Source of the DNA: Planococcus sp. ISL-110
GTDB taxonomy: Bacteria; Bacillota; Bacilli; Bacillales_A; Planococcaceae
Length of the DNA: 64,000 nucleotides
Reading direction: 5' to 3'
NCBI RefSeq assembly: GCF_018613575.1
Contig: NZ_JAGGPX010000014.1
Coordinates: forward strand, 21,807 to 85,806
Position numbers and translations under genes: made by a program. Positions 29,382-38,762 of this stretch are shown piece after piece. The number at the start of each line of letters is the position of its first letter. Position 1 is the stretch's first letter. Under the pieces are notes generated by a model. The model had not been told where the DNA came from. It did no database searches and worked only from the letters and a program-made list of their open reading frames with translations.

Positions 29382-29489
29382 AAGCAAACTAGCGGAGACT
29401 CCCGCGGAGTAGCGAAGTGCCGAAATCCACTCGGGCGATAAGCCCGAGTTAGTTCGGCGCTAGCCCGCAGGAAAGCGGAGCTGGTTTGC
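29382..29489 (+). repeat. Family B repeat, long form (tdk-prfA gap)
   Basis: Outer arms GCAAAC / GTTTGC replace the GGATCC / GGATCC ends of the 6837 copy. Interior GACTCCCGCGG..CCCGCAGGAAAGC and central TGCCGAA / TTCGGCG, ACTCGGGC / GCCCGAGT are kept. Confidence 0.8.
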
Positions 29490-29534
29490 GGAATGTCAAA
29501 TCTACAATAAAAACTAGAACTCGAGGTGACATCC

Positions 29535-30614
29535 ATGTTTGATCGATTACAATCAGTGGAAGACAGGTATGACCGTTTAAATGAATTACTGAGTGACCCG
29601 GATATCATCAGCGATACCAATAAGCTGCGTGAGTATTCCAAAGAACAATCCGACCTGCAGGAAACGGTCGAAACTTACCGCGAATACAAAGATTTGACGA
29701 CTCAATTAGAAGAAGCGAAAGCCATATTCGATGATAAGATAGATGCTGACATGCGCGAAATGGTCAAAGAAGAAGTCAATGAACTGGAAGGGCAAATTAC
29801 TGTCGTCGAAGAGCGCCTTCACAAGCTATTGATTCCAAAAGATCCGAACGATGACAAAAACGTCATCATGGAAATCCGTGGAGCAGCGGGCGGAGATGAA
29901 GCGGCTTTATTCGCCGGTGACCTATACCGCATGTACACGCGTTTTGCTGAATCCAATGGCTGGAAAGTGCAAGTGATGGATTCAAGCCCGACCGGACTTG
30001 GCGGGTTCAAGGAAATCGTCTTTATGATCACAGGAAAAGGCGCTTATTCAAAAATGAAATATGAAAACGGTGCGCATCGCGTACAGCGGGTTCCGGAAAC
30101 CGAGTCTGGCGGCCGAATCCACACCTCTACTGCTACGGTGGCTTGTTTGCCGGAAGTGGAAGAAGTTGAAATTGAAATACACGACAACGATATTCGGACA
30201 GATACTTATGCGTCTTCCGGCGCGGGTGGACAATCTGTCAACACGACGATGTCAGCCGTTCGCTTGACGCATCTTCCGACCAATACAGTAGTAACCTGTC
30301 AGGACGAAAAATCACAGATCAAAAACAAAGCGAGCGCAATGAAAGTATTGCGTGCACGCGTCTACGAGAAATTCCAGCAGGAAGCTCAGGCTGAATATGA
30401 CGCAGTCCGCAAATCTGCAGTTGGAACGGGCGACCGTTCTGAACGGATCCGGACATATAATTTCCCTCAAAACCGCGTTACGGATCACCGGATCGGCTTA
30501 ACGATCCAGAAACTGGACCAGATTTTGCAGGGGAAAATGGATGAAATCATCGATGCCCTGATTGTGGAAGAACAGTCTGCACGCATGGAAAGCCTGAACA
30601 ATGACCAAGCTTAA
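29535..30614 (+). CDS. prfA: Peptide chain release factor 1
   Basis: Recognises UAA and UAG stop codons and triggers peptide release. The 359-residue protein has the coiled N-terminal domain, the PxT-type anticodon-like region around residues 185-195, and the catalytic GAGGQSVN loop, whose glutamine is methylated by PrmC. The ATG at 29535 follows CGAGGTGAC and begins the normal N-terminus ([15 protein letters not shown]). The prmC start overlaps its end, as in most Firmicutes. Confidence 0.96.
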   Translation: MFDRLQSVEDRYDRLNELLSDPDIISDTNKLREYSKEQSDLQETVETYREYKDLTTQLEEAKAIFDDKIDADMREMVKEEVNELEGQITVVEERLHKLLIPKDPNDDKNVIMEIRGAAGGDEAALFAGDLYRMYTRFAESNGWKVQVMDSSPTGLGGFKEIVFMITGKGAYSKMKYENGAHRVQRVPETESGGRIHTSTATVACLPEVEEVEIEIHDNDIRTDTYASSGAGGQSVNTTMSAVRLTHLPTNTVVTCQDEKSQIKNKASAMKVLRARVYEKFQQEAQAEYDAVRKSAVGTGDRSERIRTYNFPQNRVTDHRIGLTIQKLDQILQGKMDEIIDALIVEEQSARMESLNNDQA

Positions 30615-31458
30615 GTATGTTTATGAGGCCCTCAAGAGGGCTTCTTCTTATTTAGAGGAGAACGGAAGGGAAGAAGGGGCTGCACGCATTCTTCTTCAGC
30701 ATGAATTGGGCCTTTCGTATTCCGGTTTGATCTCCTCGATGCGCGATACGATCAGTGAACAGCAATTTGAAAAGTTCTGGAAAAATGTTGAGCAGCACGC
30801 CAAAGGAATTCCGGTTCAGCATTTGACCGGCAGTGAAGAATTCTATGGAAGAAACTTTCTAGTCAATCCGGACGTATTGATTCCAAGGCCGGAAACAGAA
30901 GAGTTAATAGAAGAAACGCTTGGGCTGATCAACCGCTATCTGACGAAAAAAGAGTTGGCCATTGCCGATATTGGAACAGGAAGCGGAATTATCGCCATCA
31001 CCATGAAATGCGAATTGCCGGACGCGCAGGTTGTGGCGACGGACATTTCGCAGCCGGCGCTGGAAACGGCAACCCGAAATGCTGAGCGCTTGAATGCAGA
31101 AATCGACTTTCGTCTAGGAGACTTGAGTGAGCCGATCCGAGATGGGAAATGGGATGTTATTTTATCCAATCCGCCTTATATTGCTCACGCCGAAGCTCCT
31201 GGATTATCGGACAGCGTTCGCGACTTTGAACCGCATAGCGCATTGTTCGCAGAAAAGGAAGGCTTGGCTCTTTATGAAAAAATGGCGATGCAGCTTCCAG
31301 AGCTGCTCAACAAACCGGGGATTATCGGGTTCGAAATAGGTTATCAACAGGGACCGGCAGTCGAAAAAATGCTAAAAGACGCTTTTCCTGATTCCTTGGT
31401 CTATAGTAAAAAAGATATCAACAAAAACGACCGGATGGTTTTTGCCATTACACAGTAA
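30601..31458 (+). CDS. prmC: PrmC, release-factor glutamine methyltransferase
   Basis: SAM-dependent N5-methylation of the GGQ glutamine of release factors. The 285-residue protein has an N-terminal helical substrate domain (residues 1-85), the SAM motif [13 protein letters not shown], and the catalytic NPPY motif in [11 protein letters not shown]. It starts inside the last 14 bases of prfA, so translation is coupled. In spore-forming Bacillus the next gene is spoIIR; here it is absent and ywlC follows directly. Confidence 0.95.
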   Translation: MTKLKYVYEALKRASSYLEENGREEGAARILLQHELGLSYSGLISSMRDTISEQQFEKFWKNVEQHAKGIPVQHLTGSEEFYGRNFLVNPDVLIPRPETEELIEETLGLINRYLTKKELAIADIGTGSGIIAITMKCELPDAQVVATDISQPALETATRNAERLNAEIDFRLGDLSEPIRDGKWDVILSNPPYIAHAEAPGLSDSVRDFEPHSALFAEKEGLALYEKMAMQLPELLNKPGIIGFEIGYQQGPAVEKMLKDAFPDSLVYSKKDINKNDRMVFAITQ

Positions 31459-31459
31459 C

Positions 31460-31618
31460 TTATGCACAAATTACACACAATCTATGATAGTTTATCCACT
31501 GATTGTGGATAAGAGGTGGAAAACCCTTAAAAATAGGAGTTGTTCATGTGAAAACAAAAATTATTTCTGTGGATAAAAATGTGGATGAAGAAAATAATTA
31601 TACACAGGCTGTGGAAAT
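31460..31618. promoter_or_regulatory. DnaA-box cluster at the 5' end of ywlC
   Basis: Exact TTATNCACA matches: TTATGCACA (31460-31468, +), TTATCCACA (31504-31512, minus), TTATCCACA (31568-31576, minus), TTATACACA (31598-31606, +). One-mismatch sites: 31471-31479, 31492-31500, 31515-31523 (TTTTCCACC, minus), 31580-31588, and 31610-31618. The cluster spans the intergenic region and the first 70 bases of the gene. B. subtilis is reported to carry a DnaA-box cluster at ywlC that takes part in controlling replication initiation. Confidence 0.85.
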
Positions 31619-32540
31619 CCTTCGTGCAGGCGGAGTTGTCGCATTTCCGACTGAAACGGTATATGGATTGGGGGCGGACGCCACCAATCCGGAAGCAGTC
31701 GCTAAGATTTTTGAAGCAAAAGGCAGGCCAGCGGATAATCCACTGATTGTCCATGTCGATTCGAAAGAAACGGCTCTGGGCTATGTCCAGGAAGTTTCTC
31801 CGAAAGCGCTGCAATGCATGGATGCTTTTTGGCCGGGTGCATTAACCTTAATCATGCAGGCAAAATCGGGAACCTTTGCCAGCAATGTCACGGCAAACCT
31901 GGATACGGTCGGAATTCGCGTTCCGAACCATCCGGTGGCCTTGAATTTATTGCGGAAGCTGCAATTGCCTTTGGCTGCCCCAAGTGCCAACACCAGCGGC
32001 AAGCCCAGCCCGACATTGGCCGGGCATGTCTATCACGATATGGATGGCAGAATCCCTTTGATTTTGGATGGAGGGGCTACGGAAATCGGCATTGAGTCAA
32101 CGGTCTTGGATATGACGAGCGAACCGCCGGTCATTCTGCGTCCGGGCAAGGTGTCGAAAGAACAGCTCGAGCAAGTGATTGGAACAGTTCGGTCGTCATC
32201 CCGAAACAAAAATAATATTCCGAAGTCACCGGGAATGAAGTATGTACATTATGCGCCCACTGCCCCTTTGTATTTGATTGAAAACGAAAAGGGTTTGATT
32301 GAAAAAGCGATCCAATACGTTCAGGAAAAAGGAAAGAGTGTAGCGGTTATCAGCAAAATCGAATATCCGACGGCTGACTATAATTTTCCGCTTTCCATGG
32401 AAAGCCTGTATGCCAGTTTGCGGAAATGCGATTCAACAGATGCCGACCTGATTTTGGCGTCGGTTGAAAGCGGCGTGCAGGATAACGATGCGTTGATGAA
32501 CAGGCTCGAAAAAGCGGCGGATCATAAGTGGTTCAGCTGA
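31548..32540 (+). CDS. ywlC: L-threonylcarbamoyladenylate synthase (Sua5/YwlC)
   Basis: Makes the activated threonylcarbamoyl group for the t6A37 modification of ANN-reading tRNAs. The 330-residue protein is the two-domain Sua5 form: YrdC domain (GGVVAFPTETVYGLGADA, KGRPADNPLIVHV, SANTSGKPSPT) and a C-terminal Sua5 domain after a linker that begins PGMKYVHYAP. The GTG at 31548 follows ATAGGAGTTGTTCAT; an upstream TTG has no ribosome-binding site. A DnaA-box cluster overlaps the start, so DnaA binding could also influence expression. Confidence 0.94.
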   Translation: MKTKIISVDKNVDEENNYTQAVEILRAGGVVAFPTETVYGLGADATNPEAVAKIFEAKGRPADNPLIVHVDSKETALGYVQEVSPKALQCMDAFWPGALTLIMQAKSGTFASNVTANLDTVGIRVPNHPVALNLLRKLQLPLAAPSANTSGKPSPTLAGHVYHDMDGRIPLILDGGATEIGIESTVLDMTSEPPVILRPGKVSKEQLEQVIGTVRSSSRNKNNIPKSPGMKYVHYAPTAPLYLIENEKGLIEKAIQYVQEKGKSVAVISKIEYPTADYNFPLSMESLYASLRKCDSTDADLILASVESGVQDNDALMNRLEKAADHKWFS

Positions 32541-32563
32541 TCTATTGAGGGGGAGGGTGCAGC

Positions 32564-32992
32564 ATGAAGATTCTTTTTGTTTGTACAGGCAATACATGCC
32601 GAAGCCCAATGGCTGAAGCTATCTTATCAGCCAGGAATCTGCCGGAAATAGAAGCGCGTTCCGCCGGCATATATGCCGGTATTGCGCCTCTTTCAAAAAA
32701 TGCGCAAATGGTATTGGCCGAACAGCAAATTTCGTTCACGCATACGTCAAAGCCGCTCGACAGACAGGACATGCAATGGGCAGAATTAATTTTGACCATG
32801 ACCCATTCGCATAAAATGGTGCTTTTGCAGGCTTTTCCTGAATTGGCGACCAAACTGTTTACGCTAAAAGAATTTGCAGATGGCTCAGCAGAGGATATCA
32901 GTGATCCATACGGCGGACCACTGGCGCTTTATGAGCAGACATTCCACGAACTCGAACTTTTAATTGACAAATTAATCGAAAAAACGACATAA
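32564..32992 (+). CDS. ywlE: Protein-arginine-phosphatase YwlE (low-molecular-weight phosphatase family)
   Basis: A 142-residue phosphatase with the P-loop VCTGNTCRSPMAEA (C-x5-R-S) and the distal aspartate in ISDPYGG. The threonine in the loop (CTGNTCRS) marks the YwlE arginine-phosphatase branch; tyrosine phosphatases usually have isoleucine or leucine. In B. subtilis it reverses McsB arginine phosphorylation. It lies between ywlC and rpiB as in Bacillus, though mntP (ywlD) is missing from the gap. The ATG follows GGGGGAGGGTGCAGC. Confidence 0.92.
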   Translation: MKILFVCTGNTCRSPMAEAILSARNLPEIEARSAGIYAGIAPLSKNAQMVLAEQQISFTHTSKPLDRQDMQWAELILTMTHSHKMVLLQAFPELATKLFTLKEFADGSAEDISDPYGGPLALYEQTFHELELLIDKLIEKTT

Positions 32993-32995
32993 GTC

Positions 32996-33037
32996 AAAAA
33001 GACAGAGGAGCCTCTCAGCGGTTTGTCTGTCTTTTTT
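32996..33037 (+). terminator. Terminator after ywlE
   Basis: AAAAAGACAGA pairs with TGTCTGTCTTTTTT around a GC-rich loop that itself contains GAGG / CCTC. Confidence 0.8.
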
Positions 33038-33144
33038 GCGTAAAAATGTTAGAATTAATTAAAAGCGTGATGGACATTCGGCATAATTCGACAATAGCGC
33101 TTTTGCTGATCCATAAATTTGATTTCAAGAAAAGAGGGTATATC

Positions 33145-33582
33145 ATGAGAGTGGCAATTTCATCAGATCACGGCGGCAACAACCTGCGCAAAGAAATCGT
33201 TAACCTAATGAACGAAATCGGTATCGAATATCAGGATTTTGGTCCCCACACAGATGATTCAGTGGATTATCCGGATTATGCAAAACCGGTTGCTGACCGC
33301 GTAGCGAGCGGCGAGTTTGATCGCGGAATTCTGATTTGTGGAACAGGCATCGGCATGTCCATTTCAGCCAATAAAGTCAAAGGCATCCGTTGTGCACTTG
33401 TGCATGATGTGTTCAGCGCAAAAGCGACGAGAGAACATAACGATTCCAATATTTTGGCAATGGGTGAGCGCGTCATTGGCCCAGGGCTTGCGCGTGAAAT
33501 CGCCCAAACTTGGCTGACAGAAGAATTTGAAGGCGGCAGACACGAAAAACGCATCCAAAAAATCACAGACCTCGAAAAATAA
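33145..33582 (+). CDS. rpiB: Ribose-5-phosphate isomerase B
   Basis: Interconverts ribose 5-phosphate and ribulose 5-phosphate. The 145-residue RpiB/LacAB protein has MRVAISSDHGGNNLRKEI, PDYAKPVA, the ICGTGIGMSISANKV phosphate loop with catalytic cysteine, and REHNDSNILAMGERVIG. The ATG at 33145 follows AAAGAGGGTATATC; the longer open frame upstream includes the promoter region. It is followed by ywlG and glyA with short gaps. Confidence 0.94.
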   Translation: MRVAISSDHGGNNLRKEIVNLMNEIGIEYQDFGPHTDDSVDYPDYAKPVADRVASGEFDRGILICGTGIGMSISANKVKGIRCALVHDVFSAKATREHNDSNILAMGERVIGPGLAREIAQTWLTEEFEGGRHEKRIQKITDLEK

Positions 33583-33594
33583 GGAGGAGTCGGC

Positions 33595-34179
33595 ATGCAA
33601 ACATTATGGCAATTGCAACTTGAAGAGGTTTTGAGTGAATTAGAGCAGCAGATCAAATTCAGGAAGGGCCAAGTGTTTGTAGTCGGCTGCTCGACATCGG
33701 AAGTGGCAGGGAAACGGATCGGAACGGGCGGAGGGCTTGATATTGCAGAAAGCCTGTTTGAACCTTTAGAGAAATTTGCGGCACGCCATCACCTGTTTTT
33801 GGCTTTTCAAGGTTGTGAGCATATCAACCGTGCTTTGACGATAGAGCGGCGGGCAGCTGAAAAATATGGCTGGGAACCTGTCTCGGTAATTCCGGTCGCA
33901 AAAGCGGGTGGTTCGATGAGTGCCTATGCATTCAGCAATATGGCAGATCCGGTTGTGGTGGAAGAGATTCATGCCCACGCAGGGATTGATATTGGCCAAA
34001 CAATGATCGGCATGCATTTGAAAAGAGTTGCCGTTCCATTGCGAACATCTGTTAAACTAGTAGGTGAAGCGGTTGTGGCAGCTGCAACGACGCGGCCGAA
34101 ACTGATCGGTGGCGAACGTGCAAGCTACAATCGTGAGCTTGTTCAATCACGGGAGGGATATACAGATGGATTTGATTAA
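33595..34179 (+). CDS. ywlG: YwlG family protein (TIGR01440)
   Basis: A 194-residue conserved Firmicutes protein of unknown biochemical role, always near rpiB and glyA. It shows [34 protein letters not shown] and [12 protein letters not shown], the highly conserved blocks of the family. The ATG follows AAGGAGGAGTCGGC. The end overlaps the glyA start by 14 bases. No catalytic function can be stated. Confidence 0.9.
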   Translation: MQTLWQLQLEEVLSELEQQIKFRKGQVFVVGCSTSEVAGKRIGTGGGLDIAESLFEPLEKFAARHHLFLAFQGCEHINRALTIERRAAEKYGWEPVSVIPVAKAGGSMSAYAFSNMADPVVVEEIHAHAGIDIGQTMIGMHLKRVAVPLRTSVKLVGEAVVAAATTRPKLIGGERASYNRELVQSREGYTDGFD

Positions 34180-35401
34180 GGCGCAAGACCCAGCAGTATA
34201 CGAAGCGATGAACGCAGAAAAAGAAAGACAGGAAGCGAATATCGAATTGATCGCCTCTGAAAACTTTGTCTCACAAGCTGTTATGGATGCACAGGGATCG
34301 GTATTGACGAACAAATACGCAGAAGGCTATCCGGGCAAACGCTATTACGGAGGCTGCGAATTTGTGGACGTCGTTGAAAATATCGCCCGCGACCGCCTGA
34401 AAGAAATTTTTGGTGCGGAGCATGCAAACGTTCAGCCACATTCTGGATCACAGGCCAATATGGCTGTCTATACAGCAGTTTTGGAAAAAGGCGATACCGT
34501 TCTTGGAATGAACTTGAACCATGGCGGACATTTGACGCATGGCAGCAAAGTGAATTTCAGCGGCATGCAGTACAATTTTGTTGAGTACGGTGTCACAGAA
34601 AAAGAGCAATTGATCGATTACGAAGCAGTACGCCAGGCAGCCTTGGAACACAAGCCGAAAATGGTCGTTGCTGGAGCAAGTGCTTATTCACGCCAATTGG
34701 ATTTCGCTAAATTCCGTGAAATTGCTGATGAAGTCGGCGCGTACCTGATGGTCGACATGGCGCATATTGCTGGTCTTGTCGCAACCGGAGCCCATTCCAA
34801 TCCTGTCCCTCATGCCCATTTTGTTACATCGACTACGCATAAGACACTTCGTGGACCACGCGGTGGCTTGATTCTCTGCAATGCGGAATTTGCGAAAAAA
34901 ATCGATAAAACCATATTCCCGGGAATTCAAGGCGGCCCGCTTATGCACGTGATCGCAGCAAAAGCTATTGCATTCGGCGAAGCGCTGCAGCCGGAATTCA
35001 AAACCTATATTGAACAAGTCGTAAAAAACGCCAATGCACTTGCTGAAGGCTTGATCGCTGAAGGCGTCGACATCGTTTCAGGCGGCACAGACAACCATTT
35101 GCTGTTGCTCGACCTTCGCTCGTTGAAACTGACAGGGAAAGTCGCAGAACATGTATTGGATGAAGTCGGTATTACGACAAACAAAAATACCATTCCTTTT
35201 GATCCGGAAAGCCCATTTGTCACTTCGGGTATCCGTTTAGGAACTGCAGCCGTTACGTCCCGTGGCTTTAAAGAAGCGGAAATGAAGGAAATTGCTTCCA
35301 TCATGGCAATGCTTCTGAAAAACCCGGAAGACGAATCCGTGAAAAAAGATGCTGCAGACCGTACAGCCCAATTGACAGCTGCGCATCCACTATATAAATA
35401 A
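34166..35401 (+). CDS. glyA: Serine hydroxymethyltransferase
   Basis: PLP enzyme converting serine and tetrahydrofolate to glycine and methylene-THF. The 411-residue protein has [10 protein letters not shown], the [16 protein letters not shown] block, DMAHIAGL and the PLP lysine in [13 protein letters not shown]. The ATG at 34166 follows GGGAGGGATATACAG and begins the normal N-terminus; it overlaps ywlG. In B. subtilis upp follows directly; here a signalling gene is inserted between them. Confidence 0.96.
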   Translation: MDLIKAQDPAVYEAMNAEKERQEANIELIASENFVSQAVMDAQGSVLTNKYAEGYPGKRYYGGCEFVDVVENIARDRLKEIFGAEHANVQPHSGSQANMAVYTAVLEKGDTVLGMNLNHGGHLTHGSKVNFSGMQYNFVEYGVTEKEQLIDYEAVRQAALEHKPKMVVAGASAYSRQLDFAKFREIADEVGAYLMVDMAHIAGLVATGAHSNPVPHAHFVTSTTHKTLRGPRGGLILCNAEFAKKIDKTIFPGIQGGPLMHVIAAKAIAFGEALQPEFKTYIEQVVKNANALAEGLIAEGVDIVSGGTDNHLLLLDLRSLKLTGKVAEHVLDEVGITTNKNTIPFDPESPFVTSGIRLGTAAVTSRGFKEAEMKEIASIMAMLLKNPEDESVKKDAADRTAQLTAAHPLYK

Positions 35402-35405
35402 ATTC

Positions 35406-35446
35406 ATACAGCTGCCAGGTGACACTGCTTGGCAGCTGTATTTTTT
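35406..35446 (+). terminator. Terminator after glyA
   Basis: ATACAGCTGCCA / TGGCAGCTGTAT stem followed by TTTTTT. Confidence 0.88.
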
Positions 35447-35676
35447 ACCTGCAAAAGTTGAACTAGAGCCTTACGTTTTCCAAACGGTTAAAGAGGGAAA
35501 AGCTAAAGAGGCCACTTTATGCTCTTAGGTAAACAAAAGAAACACGCAAGCTTACTTTTGAATTTAATTCCAATGAATTCCTGAGCTTAACCCAAAGCAG
35601 CTGAAGCGTCGGGAAAGAATAATCTTCTTTGCATCATAATAAATACATAGAACTGTTTACAGGAGGGACGCGTCGT

Positions 35677-37851
35677 ATGCACACGCATGAACTGAAGAGA
35701 GATAAAAAGGTAATCATGGAGTGGCTGCGCCGTCTGGGCGTTGAGTTCCACACGTCGTTTTTGGTCGTCAATTCGGATATGGAAAATCAGCCCGTTGTCT
35801 ATGCAAACGACGCCTTTTATAAAATGATCGGTTATAGCGAAGCAGAAACGTTGGGACGCAATGGTCGTTTTTTGCACGGTGAAAAAACGTCTAAAGAAGC
35901 AAGCGACAAAGTACGTGCCTGCGTGGATGCTGCTGAAAGCGGTATAGTTGAAATTGTCAATTACCGAAAAAATGGGACGCCTTTCTGGAATGAAATAACA
36001 GTCCAGCCTTTGTCGTTTCCGGAGAGAAGTTTGAAATTCACCTTGATGCTGCAGCATGACATCACAAATCGCAAACGCGCGGAAGCCTTGATCAAACTGC
36101 AAAAAGAGACCTATACGGGAATTGAAAGAGGCTATATGCTGAGCATGCTCCTGCAGAATATTTGCCATACTGCCGAATCATTCTTCATTGATGGTGCAAA
36201 ATGTACGGTTTTGCTGATTGATGAGACCGAGCTGTACAAAGTTGGTGCGGCGAAATCCATGCCAAAGGGCTTTCTGGATGCCATCAGCGGCCTTGAGGTA
36301 GAGGAAGATATTGGAAGTTGCGGAGCGGCATTTCACAGGCAGCAGCCGGTGATTACAGAGGATATGAGCACAGATTATCTATGGCGGAATCATCAGCATT
36401 TGGTGAGAGACTATAAGCTAGTATCAAGCTGGTCAATTCCGATAATGAGTGTTGAAGGAACTGCAATCGGTACCTTTGGCATCTATTTTCCAGCAACCTC
36501 GGTTCCCCATGAAAAAGATTTGGTGTTCATGGAGGAAATCGCTTCGATTGCTTCTTTGGCGATCAAGTATTCTCGCCAGCAGGAAGAAATTTTGCGACTT
36601 GCCTACATAGATGAAAATACGGATTTGCCTAATCGAAATTACTTCAGAAATGAAATTGTTGAGTTGATGAAGGAAAAACAGGAAGGCTTTATCGCATTTA
36701 TTTCAACAGATGAATACGTCAAAGTCGTTGATCAATACGGACATCGAGCAGGAGATACCGTCATCAATGAAATCGGCAAACGGTTGACGCTGTCGCAAAG
36801 TTCCTCGGAAGATTTGATCGTCCGCTTTTCAGATTCGACACTGGCCATGTACAGCATGACACCTTTCATCAAAATTCCGGAGTTTCTGGATCAGCTTTTG
36901 CATGGGCTTGTGGAACCGATTACGGTCGGAGACATGGAATTGTTCCTGACTTTAAAAATGGGTGTAGCTATTGTAACGCCCAACCAGAAGGATACGGAGG
37001 AATTGATTCGTTGTGCGGATAGTGCACTGTCCCAGGCAAAACTCCGCACGGGAGAAGCCATCTGTTATTTTGAGAGTGAACATGACGAGTTTATGATGAA
37101 AGATCTGCGTGTGGCCAATGAATTGACGGCAGCACTCCGGCGCAATGAGGTCGGTGTCCATCTCCAGCCCAAAGTTGATCTGGCAAGCGGCGAGATCTTA
37201 AGCTTTGAAGCGCTGGCCCGGTGGACCTCGCCGGATCTTGGGAATATTCCGCCGGATATCTTTATTCCGGCTGCTGAAAAAAACGGCAAGATTCGTTTGT
37301 TGGAACAAAATGTACTGAAGCATGTATTGGGCTGGATGAAAAAAAGAGTCGAGCAGGACTTGAAGCTTCGGCAAGTAGCCATCAATATATCTGCAGACCA
37401 TTTTTTCCATCACTCTTTTGTGCCGAATCTGATGGATGTGACTGAGGAGTACGGCATCGATCCCCAGTGGATTCAATTGGAGATTACAGAACGAATTGGT
37501 TTTGTCGATATCGATGCTGCCAATAAAGTATTCAATCACCTGAAACGTTGCGGCTTTACGACTTCAATTGATGATTTCGGTACGGGTTACTCGTCGCTCA
37601 GCTACCTGCAGAAGCTACCTGTTGAAGAACTCAAGATCGACCGTTCTTTCATTTTCAATATGGCCGAGCCGGGGACGTTGGCGATCATCCGTACCATCAT
37701 CCAGCTTGCGGAAAACTTAGACATACGTGCCGTTGCAGAGGGCGTGGAGACGGAACAGGATCGCCAAACATTGTTGGCCCTCGGCTGCAAAGTAGGCCAG
37801 GGGTACCTGTTCTACAAACCAATGCCGCTGAATGAAGCGTTTTTATTATAG
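35677..37851 (+). CDS. PAS-GAF-GGDEF-EAL cyclic-di-GMP phosphodiesterase candidate
   Basis: A 724-residue cytoplasmic signalling protein. The N-terminal PAS domain (residues 20-140) resembles LOV domains, but the site that normally reads GRNCRF is GRNGRF (residues 60-65): the flavin-adduct cysteine is glycine 63. A GAF domain covers about residues 155-310. The GGDEF domain (about 315-450) is degenerate, with RFSDSTL where GGDEF should be. The C-terminal EAL domain (about 470-720) looks active: FEALARW, NISADHF, LEITE, DDFGTGYSSL, LKIDRSF, AEGVET and GQGYLF are present. It is preceded by AGGAGGGACGCGTCGT and a 230-base gap. Inferred role: c-di-GMP breakdown under sensory control, insensitive to blue light through a cysteine adduct. 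Confidence 0.88.
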   Translation: MHTHELKRDKKVIMEWLRRLGVEFHTSFLVVNSDMENQPVVYANDAFYKMIGYSEAETLGRNGRFLHGEKTSKEASDKVRACVDAAESGIVEIVNYRKNGTPFWNEITVQPLSFPERSLKFTLMLQHDITNRKRAEALIKLQKETYTGIERGYMLSMLLQNICHTAESFFIDGAKCTVLLIDETELYKVGAAKSMPKGFLDAISGLEVEEDIGSCGAAFHRQQPVITEDMSTDYLWRNHQHLVRDYKLVSSWSIPIMSVEGTAIGTFGIYFPATSVPHEKDLVFMEEIASIASLAIKYSRQQEEILRLAYIDENTDLPNRNYFRNEIVELMKEKQEGFIAFISTDEYVKVVDQYGHRAGDTVINEIGKRLTLSQSSSEDLIVRFSDSTLAMYSMTPFIKIPEFLDQLLHGLVEPITVGDMELFLTLKMGVAIVTPNQKDTEELIRCADSALSQAKLRTGEAICYFESEHDEFMMKDLRVANELTAALRRNEVGVHLQPKVDLASGEILSFEALARWTSPDLGNIPPDIFIPAAEKNGKIRLLEQNVLKHVLGWMKKRVEQDLKLRQVAINISADHFFHHSFVPNLMDVTEEYGIDPQWIQLEITERIGFVDIDAANKVFNHLKRCGFTTSIDDFGTGYSSLSYLQKLPVEELKIDRSFIFNMAEPGTLAIIRTIIQLAENLDIRAVAEGVETEQDRQTLLALGCKVGQGYLFYKPMPLNEAFLL

Positions 37852-37890
37852 AAAGAATAGCGCCCGCGGCTTCTGCTATGCGCTTGAACT

Positions 37891-37926
37891 TGCCAGACCA
37901 TTTTGCAGCTGGCAAAACGTCTGGCA
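37891..37926. repeat. Long intergenic inverted repeat
   Basis: TGCCAGAC (37891-37898) and GTCTGGCA (37919-37926) flank TTTTGC..GGCAAAA, giving an imperfect 16-pair hairpin with a four-base loop. It lies between the EAL gene and its terminator. Confidence 0.7.
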
Positions 37927-37962
37927 CTGGGATATTGTTTTAAACTCTATGGCATTAAAGCG

Positions 37963-37993
37963 AAAACCGGGGAAATATCTCCCGGTTTTTTTC
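37963..37993 (+). terminator. Terminator upstream of upp
   Basis: AAAACCGGG / CCCGGTTTT stem followed by T. Confidence 0.88.
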
Positions 37994-38113
37994 TTTGGAG
38001 AAATAAACCATAGGTGAAAATAACTGAATAATACCAAAGCAGGATCTGGCAACTTGAGCTAATGGTTTTCTGTTATACTATTTAAGATAAAGTTTGAAAA
38101 GGAGAGATAGGCC

Positions 38114-38743
38114 GTGGGAAAAGTATACGTTTTTGATCACCCGTTGATTCAGCACAAACTGACGTACATCCGTGATAAGTCAACAGGCACAAAAGAATTC
38201 CGTGAATTGGTTGATGAAATTGCCACATTGATGGCGTTTGAAATTACACGCGACTTACCGTTGCAGGAAATCGAAGTAGAAACGCCGGTTCAACTGGCAA
38301 AATCAAAAGTTCTTGCAGGAAAAAAATTGGGCGTTGTACCTATTTTGCGCGCAGGCATCGGCATGGTCGATGGAATTTTGAAATTGATTCCGGCTGCTAA
38401 AGTCGGACATATCGGTTTATACCGTGATCCGGTCACGCTTCAGCCGGTCGAGTATTATTTGAAACTGCCTTCCGATGTACAGGAACGCGACTTTATCGTC
38501 GTTGATCCGATGCTTGCTACGGGCGGATCTGCAATCGAAGCAGTCAACTCCATGAAAAAACGTGGCGCTACGAAAATCCGTTTCATGTGCATCATCGCAG
38601 CTCCTGAAGGTGTAGAAGCGCTTCAAGAGGCGCATCCTGATGTCGACATCTATATTGCGGCACTTGATGAAAAGTTGAATGAAAAAGGATACATCGTCCC
38701 AGGTCTTGGAGATGCTGGAGACCGGTTATTCGGAACAAAATAA
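38114..38743 (+). CDS. upp: Uracil phosphoribosyltransferase
   Basis: Salvages uracil to UMP with PRPP. The 209-residue protein has the [17 protein letters not shown] start, [14 protein letters not shown], the PRPP loop [16 protein letters not shown] and the uracil-binding C-terminus [17 protein letters not shown]. It starts with GTG after AAAAGGAGAGATAGGCC. It is followed closely by the UDP-GlcNAc epimerase gene, as in Bacillus. Confidence 0.96.
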   Translation: MGKVYVFDHPLIQHKLTYIRDKSTGTKEFRELVDEIATLMAFEITRDLPLQEIEVETPVQLAKSKVLAGKKLGVVPILRAGIGMVDGILKLIPAAKVGHIGLYRDPVTLQPVEYYLKLPSDVQERDFIVVDPMLATGGSAIEAVNSMKKRGATKIRFMCIIAAPEGVEALQEAHPDVDIYIAALDEKLNEKGYIVPGLGDAGDRLFGTK

Positions 38744-38762
38744 GAGAGCGGGGTATATCAGC

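Noticed and set aside
29060..29534. A tRNA or structured RNA gene in the tdk-prfA gap
   Set aside because: No cloverleaf with the T-loop GGTTCRA pattern was found; the structure there is explained by repeat DNA.
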